From Balanoglossus misakiensis (Eukaryota; Hemichordata), in contig CM082596.2 of assembly GCA_040954595.2 (NCBI GenBank), positions 8,432,001 to 8,496,000 on the forward strand: a stretch of 64,000 nucleotides of DNA. Reading direction: 5' to 3'. Under the pieces are notes generated by a model, which was not told the DNA's origin, did not search any database, and saw only the letters and a program-made list of their open reading frames with translations. The translations under genes and the position numbers were made by a program. Of the stretch, positions 47,966 through 58,100 are shown one piece after another. Every line of letters begins with the position of its first letter. The stretch's first letter is position 1.

Positions 47966-49432
47966 ATGGCTTCGTCTGGTCGGAAATCCGCACCCGTCCG
48001 CAACGACGACGAAGACCCCGACAAAATCACAGTGGAGAGAGAAGGCATCGAAGATCCTTCAGAAAGCCAACCTACCACATTGGTACATGTGTCAGAAAAA
48101 TCAGCGCCCGAAAGAAAGTCGCCGTCATTGAGAAAGAAACTCGGCTTGAAGTTGAACTTGTCATCCCGAGCCTCGAGTCCCAAAAAGGAGAAGAAATCAA
48201 AGCAGCCACCACAACAACCGACAGAATGCCAGCCAGACACTGTCACCAGTTTTACACCCAAACCAAGACGGAAGAATAAATTCTGGCTGTTCGGACTCAA
48301 ATCAAAATCTCACTCAAAAGACGAATCCAGCAGCCACCACCAACTAACGGAATGCTGCTCTCCGTGTTCACGTTCAAGGTCTTTCAGAGAGCGTTTGAGG
48401 CGAAGGGCTTCAAGAGAAAATGGTGCGAATTGTGATTACACCCACATTACAAACGGAAGTAGCAGACACTGTCATCTTGAGGGACCTGGAGTTGTTTTCA
48501 CCAGCAATAGGAAAACAAGAACTTTTAATCCAGATGATTATCCCATTACAGATGTGGATGAGAAAATGCGGGAAGTTCGTGCTCGTGAAATGGAAGAAGG
48601 TGTGCCCTTGGACGTGCCTTCACCGAGTAAAAGTAGTAAAATCGACATCAACACACCTGTACCACCTCCTGAGAGAAAATCCTCGGCAGATGCTATGAAT
48701 GAACAGTTGCATCAGTTGGACTGTTCTCTTTCTAACGGCTGTGTGATACGAGAGAGAGTACAGAAAGTAGCCTGCCAAGAAACCATACCAAGATCGGACG
48801 GTGGAAGTGTTGTATCGGATTCAAGTGTACATATGGTTGGACAGTATGGGTGTCTGACACCGAATGGATCGTATGCTCCAAGAACTGTACACACACAAAT
48901 TGACTACATACACTGTCTTGTGCCAGATCTGACTAGCATTGCCAACAGCAGTTTTTATTGGGGAAAGATGGATCGATACGAAGCGGAGAAGCAATTGGAA
49001 TCCAAACCAGAGGGTACGTTTCTCCTCCGGGATAGTGCGCAAGAAGAATTCCTGTTTTCTGTCAGTTTCAGACGGTACGGTAGATCACTGCATGCGAGGA
49101 TTGAACAGTGGAACCACAAGTTCAGCTTTGATGCCCACGACCCTGGTGTGTTCTCAGCGGACACAGTCTGTGGACTCCTGGAACACTACAAGGATCCCAA
49201 CTTTTGTATGTTCTTTGAACCGATGTTAACTATTCCACTGCCTCGACCAAATCCTGTATCATTACAACACCTTTGCAGAGCCGTTATATGTGGGCATATG
49301 AGATATGACGACATAAAACAGCTCTGTTTGCCATCTTCCCTACGACAGTATCTCCGAGAATACCATTACAAACAGAAAGTAAGAGTACGCCGGTTCGAAA
49401 TTGATGGCCCAACAGAAAGGGAAGTTACGTAG
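47966..49432 (+). CDS. SOCS4: Suppressor of cytokine signalling, SOCS4/5 type
   Basis: An intronless CDS of 488 codons (human SOCS4 440, SOCS5 536). SOCS proteins bind phosphotyrosine by an SH2 domain and recruit an elongin B/C-Cul5 ubiquitin ligase through the SOCS box, restraining cytokine and EGF-receptor signalling. The long Ser/Lys-rich N terminus has a conserved patch at 190-213 (DDYPITD...REMEEGV). The SH2 domain spans about 330-425, beginning FYWGKMDRYEAEKQL, with the phosphotyrosine Arg at 355 in GTFLLRDSAQEE and RYGRSLHARIEQWNHKFSFD. The SOCS box (432-463) has the BC box SLQHLCRAVI and a Cul5-type LPSSLRQYL. The end YHYKQKVRVRRFEID matches the SOCS4/5 C terminus. The start GAAGAAATGG is a strong Kozak context. 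Head-to-head position with WDHD1 favours SOCS4; by sequence it is a SOCS4/5 pro-orthologue. All key residues are present. Confidence 0.96.
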   Translation: MASSGRKSAPVRNDDEDPDKITVEREGIEDPSESQPTTLVHVSEKSAPERKSPSLRKKLGLKLNLSSRASSPKKEKKSKQPPQQPTECQPDTVTSFTPKPRRKNKFWLFGLKSKSHSKDESSSHHQLTECCSPCSRSRSFRERLRRRASRENGANCDYTHITNGSSRHCHLEGPGVVFTSNRKTRTFNPDDYPITDVDEKMREVRAREMEEGVPLDVPSPSKSSKIDINTPVPPPERKSSADAMNEQLHQLDCSLSNGCVIRERVQKVACQETIPRSDGGSVVSDSSVHMVGQYGCLTPNGSYAPRTVHTQIDYIHCLVPDLTSIANSSFYWGKMDRYEAEKQLESKPEGTFLLRDSAQEEFLFSVSFRRYGRSLHARIEQWNHKFSFDAHDPGVFSADTVCGLLEHYKDPNFCMFFEPMLTIPLPRPNPVSLQHLCRAVICGHMRYDDIKQLCLPSSLRQYLREYHYKQKVRVRRFEIDGPTEREVT

Positions 49433-49587
49433 AGCACAAGTCACAATTGTCTGACTGGAAAATGGTCATGTACGTATGCAAGTCAGAAGTTACTTGGCCA
49501 AATCTATATTCAGATTTCTAATTTCTTTGCATTATTTACAGTACTTTACATTGTATTTCAATGGTGCAGCTGCATTGAGTACCAAGA

Positions 49588-49593
49588 ATTAAA
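49588..49593 (+). terminator. Candidate SOCS polyA signal
   Basis: ATTAAA followed by TGTGTAT, about 155 bp after the stop. The next canonical AATAAA (50873-50878) lies inside a MITE. Confidence 0.35.
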
Positions 49594-50682
49594 TGTGTAT
49601 ACCCGATCAGGTTTCATGTACAGTATCTCGGGGAAATTCCCCAACTGGGAATTCCCAACTACAGACAGTGTACTAGTACCTACTATCATATGAAGTCAGG
49701 ACAGCTTCATTCCAATGTTGCCCTTAGTTTCTATGACTCATAGCAGAATACCATCACCTGTTATTTTAGACGTGTACTCAGTACTTGGATCAGGAAGTCT
49801 CTTACTGTTGAGGTCATTTGAATATTGCGTGGGCAGAGAGGGGTTGGTACATTGCATGCCTTTTTAGTAATCACAAAAGAAGTGGTAGTCATATTTGCCC
49901 GCAACGTGTCATGTATTGTTCTTGGCTATTAACCATTCAAGTGCTTTGTTTTACGATTCTTTAAACTGCTTGAAATAACATAGAAAAAAAAGTTCATGTT
50001 TCTACATGAGATGTAGATGTGCCATAGTACTTTAATTTATAAATTGATAGAGTTGAAGAGTAGTTATACACATTCCAATAGAATATCAGGTCACAAAAAT
50101 AGTTTTTGATGAAACATGTATATACACTGGTCTTAAAATACACAAATATAATTAAAAGATTTTTAGTCGAACAATGATAGTATTGCATGCAACAGGAACC
50201 CCCACCCCACTTTTGTGTCAGCAGACCTCTTCTTTGTATTATATTGTTGAACTGAAGTTCATTACATGTATGTTCACTCTTGGATATTTCCACAAACTCG
50301 TTACTTTAAAAGTTGGGTTATTATTTCTGAGTCAGCAAGTGTAGTCATATTTTCCCACAACGTGTCATGTACTATAATTTACGACTTTTTCAAACACTTA
50401 TTTGTATAATATAATATAACATGTATCATGAATCACATGACTTGTGTTGAATCAAACTTGTATGCATTGTGTATTGGTATGTCCCTGACTCACAAAACTA
50501 TACATGTCACGGAATTCACAACTAACTTAGTGACATAACGTACATTTTCAACCTAAATCTAAAATTGGAATACACCTGTCCAAACCCAAGCCAAAGAGGA
50601 AATGTATTATCCCAGACTAAATCTGTTGTCCTCCATTTTAAAGCAGTAGAAGTGAACTGATAAATTATTGACATGCTAATTA

Positions 50683-50889
50683 CTGTAAAACACTTTATTT
50701 TCGCAAGTTTAAATTTTCGCGATATTGAGAGAGGCCACTGTTTCGCGAATATTAATTTTCGCGTTCTCTTATTTCATTCACTGCATTGTTATTGTCAAAA
50801 AAAATTACGTGACTTTTTATTTTCACGCTATTTTGGCTCTCGCGTATTTCCCGAAAATGTATTGCTCGTGAAAATAAATGGTTTTACAG
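50683..50889 (+). mobile_element. TA-flanked MITE (Tc1/mariner type), copy 3
   Basis: 207 bp, starting CTGTAAAACACTTTATTTTC; TA on each side. Downstream of the SOCS gene. Confidence 0.85.
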
Positions 50890-52177
50890 TATATCACTTA
50901 CCAACTATTTGTTAGAGAACATCAATGGCTATGTAGATACATGGTCTTTGGAAACTGTTCACAGCACTTGATTACTTGGCTGTAGGAGAAGTATCCACTC
51001 TACTGCACTGTATACAGTATTTGTTGGCCGTGGGTGGTACCCCTTTCGTTGTGGACTGGAGAGTTCTGTAGTGTAAACAGCAACAAGACCAGATATGACA
51101 GATTTGTTTTGTGTAGGCTGAGCACTTGCTGCAGTGCTGTAATGTATGGACTGAGGGACTGTTGCAGATTGTCGCAGAACTTCAAAAATCATCCTGTATT
51201 TCGGGAAAGGAGTTTGACGTCAGTGTTGTGAACTTTTACATTTATCTGCTGACTATATAATATTATTTTATACATGGAAAACAGCACACGGGTAAGAATG
51301 AATTTTACAAATGTTGTAACACTCAATTTGCCATTTGTTAAGAAGAAATGCCGGCTACATCAAAACGTCTCAGTTAGTTTCATTATGGGGAGGGGTTTTC
51401 ATGTAAACATTTGCAGAATTATGCAGCAGTCCATAAAACGTCTTCAAGATCTCTCTATATCGACTAAGGTACATGTATTTTACCCTGGGGACTCCTATGC
51501 GTATTTTAAGTGATATGCAAGAAAATGTTCACATGTTCTAGCAAATCCTTGTGAAATGTCATTTAGAGGTCATGGTGACATGTCAAAACACTATGGGTCA
51601 GTAGTTTCAGTGCAGCTTTTTCTACCAGTCTTCCAGCTGACTTAATATGTTAACAATTACATTTTTCTGAACTAAAACATTGCTAAAAGGGGAATTTACC
51701 TAAATTGATGATTTTTCCCTGGTGTCCCCATGAGACTGATGGTGAAGAGCATGTGATGTTGTCACCCATGGAAGCTGGTATGCTCATTACCAAGTTACAG
51801 GGACAAAGTTCGAATTAATTTAACTACTATTTTTGCTTTGTGTGTGAAAAGTGTGTTTTGCTTTATACTAACACAAAATGAACTGTTGTTTTTTGAAAGC
51901 CTACAATTACATGTACATAATGTGTTATATTTCCACGTCATAATTAAATTTTGGTTAATACGTGAAATTATTTAAAGCCCCAGTAACTCTAACTTTTGGC
52001 TATTTTTTCAATATTTCTTGTACTATTCTTGACAACTTCGTGTAATATTCAATCTGTCTTCTGAATACAGTCAGTATGTGAGTAACATCCAATATATTTG
52101 ACAAACAAAATCTTGACTTGAATTCAATTTTCAACAATAACAATGCTGATTACTGCAACAGGGCTGTGTTGAAATAT

Positions 52178-52350
52178 AGAAATAATGGACGACGCCCTGA
52201 CCATTAACATAATTTGTTCATGGGCGAGGGCGAGAGGAAAGAAAAATTCATGGGCGAGGCTTCTGAGCCCATGAATTTCGACTTTTGGCTTTCCTCCAGC
52301 CCGCGCCCATAAACAAACGTTAATGGTCAGGGCAGAGTCGGTTATTTCCA
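52178..52350. repeat. 173-bp foldback element
   Basis: Inverted arms GCCCTGACCATTAAC (52194-52208) and its complement (52319-52333), extending outward through GAAATAA / TTATTTC. The interior is also partly palindromic (CATGGGCGAGG... CCCATGAATTTC). Confidence 0.6.
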
Positions 52351-54154
52351 TTATATTACCAACGAAATCAAGAAAACCGTCAAAATTTACTAAAATGTCC
52401 CACGCAAAAGACTAGGGGCCCCGGGACTTGTGTTATGCAAAATGTTGTATTCACTGAACTGGCTAGTTTTTTCCAATCCTATAAATGTAAATGTTTTGTA
52501 TAAAGTGCCTATTTATCTTGTACTCAGTTACCAAACAACTCAAAGTTGCTGATTAAGAACACAACACAAGTCATATCTTCCTTTTCGAATTGCATCAGGA
52601 GGTTCTACCTGTCTATAGTGGCCAGTCAAGGGACTTTCCAAAACTGGCCTTTATAGACAGATCAATCAATATTCATGTAAACTGCACAGGGACCGTAAAA
52701 AAGTGGCCACGTTAGACAAGTTCCCACTATATAGAGGTGACCACTAATGCAGGTTCGACTGTACTTGAAGAGAAAAAGTCCAAATTCATTGTTTTCTATG
52801 GTAAGGTTGAACCTCAAAAGAGGGAACTGGGGGTGAAAGGGTTAAAAGCATTGAAATGGGTAATATGACTTGTGTTCATATCAGTGGGTTCTTGTTGCAT
52901 GCTCTGATTAGTGTTAGGGATGGAAAGCTAGTGCCGGGGTGATTGTGTTTCTCATGATGGCAATGTAACTATCACAAATCAAAGTGATTTCAGATAGTTG
53001 ACTTGTCGTGTAAATAAGCTGGCAGAGCCATACAATGTTGTAGAAAATTTTTTTTGTACCACCACAAACTCGGTCACAAGATCGGGTAGATACAAACCAG
53101 TTTATTGTAAACCCCTCTCCACTTCATAATCTGCCACGTGGATGATAGGGGTAACTGTTTAAATTTATCATTATTCATTGTAAGACATCACAATGCTAGT
53201 GATACTTTTGCAGTAATTGGAAATCTTAAGTTTCACTAGGATAAAAGTACATAGTCAACAGGAATTCATCCAGATGTTAGTAATACTGAGATATTTTTCA
53301 CTAAGAATGTTACAACTCAAATCTATTCAGAATCAAACGTATAATTTATTTCATATATTCTTGTCATTCTATAAGTTTTATGTGAGAAAAGTTTGAGAAA
53401 AATTTGAGTAAAAAGCTTCATGACATTCACAATTCTGCATGTGTGTTTTCTTTAAAGCTGAACACATAGTACTACCGGTAGAAATTTCCCATGATTCATT
53501 CTGATTTGTACCATCAGAGATTCCTCAGACAAACCGGGCATAGTTCACATGTGTACAGAGAATTGTAGACCACTAATACAAATTTTGAGATTGTACTTTT
53601 AAGGTGAATCATATTGTCAATTACCATTTAAAATGATTTAAAAAATTATGCATTATTGAGAGAGGAGATAAGAATTTTATAAAATAATCAAGCAATTGCA
53701 TAGCCAGCCATACAAAAAAGTTTGAAGTAAAACATTGGTTATTTTAGACAGGCCCTGAGGCCTAGCACCGGTGCTACACGGTTGTTAACTGTCCAGTCTG
53801 TTTCCCCTTAATAGCAAGATACAATGCATTCATTTCAAAAAGCCATACTGTACAACTTTGAAAATGAAAACCATCTGGAGGTGAGGTAATGCAGGAAAAC
53901 AATTTGACTAGCTCCATGGGTAGTCTTTATGTAATATCATATCACTGATTGGCGGCCATTTATGGCATGGGGTATGTATGTACCCAAGTGCCCTGTATCT
54001 GTTATGCAGTCTGCAAACATATTATTACACAGCTGGTCCTGGGCCAATTTTTGTGATGAATTGCTTGGGTTCTGATTTGGCAACTCTTATAAGCAAGGTC
54101 AGAGGTCATTAACCACGACCAGGTCGTGGTATTAAGTCATTTTCACATGTTTAA

Positions 54155-54239
54155 CCCTTTCACCCCCATGGTTCAGTCCAAATCCACCGTTTTCTATGGT
54201 AAGGTGGGACCACTAAAGAGGGTACTTGAGGTGAAAGGG
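54155..54239. mobile_element. 85-bp TTAA element (CCCTTTCACC ends)
   Basis: CCCTTTCACCCCCATGG on the left and GAGGTGAAAGGG on the right, flanked by TTAA at 54151-54154 and 54240-54243. TTAACCC ends are typical of the piggyBac group. Related pieces are at 2275-2345 and 52785-52845. Confidence 0.55.
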
Positions 54240-54248
54240 TTAATACTT

Positions 54249-54434
54249 CTGTAAATCGGGAAATTTTTGGGACAGGAAATTTTCACGATATCAAAAGAGG
54301 CAACTGTTAGGCGACAATTAGTTTTCGTGTTCTTGTATTTCACTGCATCGTTATCTCTGAAAAAATTGTTTACGCGACTTCTTTATATTCTCGTTTTTGG
54401 CCCTTGTGTAGTTTGAAAATTTCCCGTTTTACAG
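54249..54434. mobile_element. Variant MITE with CTGTAAATCGGGAAAT-type ends
   Basis: 186 bp ending AAATTTCCCGTTTTACAG, like 42643-42848. Inside, CACGATATCAAAAGAGGCAACT and CACTGCATCGTTATC are shared with the TA-flanked family. It begins 5 bp after the 85-bp TTAA element. Confidence 0.55.
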
Positions 54435-54577
54435 AATGTATCATTCATAGATAAATGCACACATACACAAACACACATACTGGTACATGATTCATACACA
54501 TTTTAAGCCTATAATTCAGATTTCCATAAATTTATGGCAAATGAGCAGTGTAAGCTAAAGAACTTCCAGAGTAAATA

Positions 54578-54583
54578 TTTATT
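54578..54583 (-). terminator. Candidate GLOD4 polyA signal
   Basis: Minus-strand AATAAA about 550 bp after the GLOD4 stop, the nearest canonical signal that I see. Confidence 0.35.
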
Positions 54584-55129
54584 TTCAAGTAAGAAAATAC
54601 ATGATTTCCAGGGTAATGTTATTACATGGTTATGCACAAAATGCAGCCCTGTATGGACAAGGGCTTGTATTTTTGATGTGTGGTATCAATAACCTTCATG
54701 AAAATTGTTGTCATGTCTTTAAATGCACTGTAAATTATTTTTGTTTACATTCAGCAGGTTAAAGGTCAAACGTCATCCATATTGGGACTCCATATACTAA
54801 AAAAATACAGAAAGTTATTGTACGATCTAGTGCCAAAAGTTATGGTAGTAGTTGTATAATGAACCTATTATACAAATAATACAAATAATATTTTCGAAAT
54901 ATTACAGCAACCAGAAAAAGATTTCAGTGCTTGTTAATAAGTTTTCATCATTTACAGATATAGCTGTGCAAGAAAGCGACAGATAATAAATAGAGTGAAT
55001 CAATTGTCAGTTTGCACAACTGAGAAAATGTGTTGTAGATGGTATCCTTTGGTGCCTTGAAACACAGTCACTGTGTGGAGTGACTGTGCTTGAAACCAAC
55101 ACGTTTGATAAGAATTGTCCAATCAGCAG

Positions 55130-55198
55130 CTAGGATGCTTCAGCCTTTTGTTTCTTTCGCTTTGCAAACCATTCATCACTTTTGTCTTCTTCTATTGC
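55130..55198 (-). CDS. GLOD4: GLOD4 coding exon 9 (last)
   Basis: Residues 276-297 and [21 protein letters not shown]... Acceptor TTTCGCAG. Confidence 0.95.
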   Translation of the reverse strand, partial: AIEEDKSDEWFAKRKKQKAEAS

Positions 55199-58100
55199 CT
55201 GCGAAACAACAGAGGGAAGATGTAAATGGGCCAAGTCATACCAGTAGTGCCCAAGCAATATTTTCTGAGACTAACATGTCAACTTAAAGGGCAAGGATCG
55301 TCTTATGCGCATGTTCCAAAACCAGAGACTCTGGTTACAAATATTGTATACAGTCAAAGCCATAAAGGCAGTGTGCTGTCCCAACAACAGACAAGTTGGC
55401 GGCGACCATAGTCTGTGTCAGAGATCAGGAAAATTGGGTGAAAAGAAGATACAAAACTAAAGTCTTCTTTATCAAGGCACATAAAATGTGGAAGGATGAG
55501 GTGATCATCAGCCTTTAAACAACATGTCATTCATAATCATTCACCCACAATCCAATGCAGCAGGATGATGAGTTTTCAAGTTTTTGCAGACAGTCATATT
55601 AAAGTTCCAAACACGACATCAAAAGTGAAAAAAAAATGACGTTGAGTACCTTGTTTAGAAGTTCATCTCCTTTGGCGTCAGTTTGAGACAATTCCCTGAA
55701 TGCTTCGTCACCAACAAAGCAGATCTCGTGGTTATCCTGAAACGAGATCGGTAGAACTGTACTTTCTGTATAGCACTCATCAATTTTTCTGCGTCTCAGA
55801 AAGTCTCGATCTCTCTCGCTGTCCTTTTTTCATTAATTCTGTTTGATACAAGACACTGTTTATGTTATTCTACATGTGGATATATAGTGAATCAACGTTC
55901 AACCACACACACCTTCCATCCCACTTGCAGACACAAGAGTGAAAAACTCACCAAAATGAATAATCGGTGTTTACCATTTATTCATTTTGGCAAGATTTTT
56001 ACTCTCATATCCTACAAACGACGCTTACCATGAGTGCGTGGTATCTTAACTGCTGTAACAAAAGAAATCATTTACTCACAACCACAGCAGGCTGCACTTA
56101 TCACTATCATATACCTATAAACGAAAAACTTACAGGATCAACCAGAATAACAACCTCTACGGTAGCTTTTCCCGGCGTGTCTAAGCTCACCAGTGGTGTA
56201 ATTATAGTTTGGTGGTTTTCTTTCATTGCACCTTCTATGGCAGGAAGCTGGCAAAATAATAATTCATGTATGACAATTATTACAGGGTTATACACAAAAT
56301 ACGGTCATGTACAGATGAATAAAGTGTTTTACAGTATAACTAGTACAGGCACCAAACCTAATCTCCCTCAATCGCCTCAAAACCACACAATAGTCTTACC
56401 TCACTTCTTGGACATGAAAATGCAATTCTTCCGAACGCCGTTCCGTGGTCCACTTTGTCACCTCCCAAATCATGCAATTCCAACTTACACTGACTCTCAT
56501 TAAAACCCAGCACTGCATGTTTCTCTCTCTGTTCATAGACAGTCATTCCACAGAGTTTGGTCCAATAATCTGGGGAAAAAAAATAAAATTCCCGAGTTTG
56601 AAGTGATAATTCTATCACATAGGTTTGTATGGTTGCTGTTTTGCTACAGTGTCATGAACTTCAGAGTAGCATTAGTCTCGGTTACCCAGACCCCTCTGCT
56701 TCTCCCGCTGCGCTCCAGAAAAGGGTCTGGGGACATACCATAGAATGATTTGTAAAACAAAATGGCCACTGTCAGGATTTCGGACAGCCACTGATTGGCT
56801 GATCTGTCGGTATGACCTGGGTCACTGCAACTCAACTATACTAAAATGGTGATGCAACATGTAGTCAGTGACTCTTGGCAATGTGTGAGTTGTTGTCTTG
56901 TCACATCAAGAGACCGGTACTTGCTGGTTGTTGTGGAAATTGAAAAAGACTAGAGTAGCATTAGTTGAACTTTTTATTTACACACCATATTGGGGAGATG
57001 GGTAAAGCCCTACATGATGTCAAACACCTGCAACATGTTGAAGTTCAAAATCAACTTGTTGAAAATGACAGCCAGCATGTATCTGAGAAAAAGAAATCCA
57101 GGATTGTTTAGTCAGTAATCAATAGAATGCACCAAAATAGAACCATAAAAGACAAAGAATCACTCACTTACCAACTGATTTTTGCAAGTCTGAACTGCCC
57201 AAAGAGACTTTCTTCACTGGATCTAAAACAAATGTGTATGAAAACAGTCATAAGAAACATACATACTACTGGTCGAGTTATTCTTGAAAAAAGTCTTCTT
57301 GTTTATCATTACTACACGTATACGATTTTCACCATTGTCAAATTGTAGACTACACTGTTTATGTCAACTAGGACCAGATTTGGACAAAACATGTCCACAC
57401 ACACCAGGCTGGGACCAGAGTCGACCACAAACCAACCCCATCAGACTGGGACCAAAATTGTCCGGACAATGGCCGGCCAGACCCGTTCACACCTGTTTAT
57501 TTTTGGCTCGGCCACGGACCTTGCTAGGATAAGGTCCTAGCCTTTTTTGAGTAATGTGAACGGCCTATATATGAGCATGATATGAGGAGAGAACAAATTG
57601 TTCACACAGACCTCACAACAACTCTGCACTCATCAAACAAAACGGCTTATCGCATTCACTGACCTGTGGCCGGTTGTGGCTTGTCTAACAAAAAGAATTT
57701 GTATCCACCAGGAGCTTCCACCACAAACTGTCCCGTCTCCACTTCTTCAATCGGCCACTGAATATTTCTGGCATTCTCTATGGCCTTGGTGGATTCAATG
57801 GTTATTCCCTGATGTGGCACAAATACAGACAGACAGCATGAACAACTAAAGGCTAATCAAATAAATTGAACAGTGCAACAACCAAATACCTGGCGTGCTT
57901 TTACTATAAGTATCGTGTTGAGAAATGTACGGTCATTTTTAACGCTTTGACTCTATCATGTCATGTATTGCATTAACCAAAAATTAATTATCAGTCCATG
58001 GGTGTAACGAGAATGTTTCTAGTATGTACATCTCCGGTGCACTATGATGTTCCCAAACCTTAGCAAAACAATGTGTTTCTTAGAAACTGTAGAAAACTGC

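Larger units (their letters stand above)
49433..55129. other. Intergenic region between SOCS and GLOD4
   Basis: No coding exon seen. It starts with the SOCS 3' UTR and ends with the GLOD4 3' UTR (opposite strands, converging). It contains TA-flanked MITE copy 3, a foldback at 52178-52350, a variant MITE (54249-54434) and an 85-bp TTAA element. A segment at 52610-52765 shares GTGGCCAC / ATAGAGGTG motifs with 41220-41290, inside the WDHD1 gene, so it is another dispersed repeat. Confidence 0.6.

Noticed and set aside
55967-56503. 178-codon plus-strand frame
   Set aside because: Antisense to GLOD4 exons 6 and 7 and overlapping a TTAA foldback; no coding character of its own.
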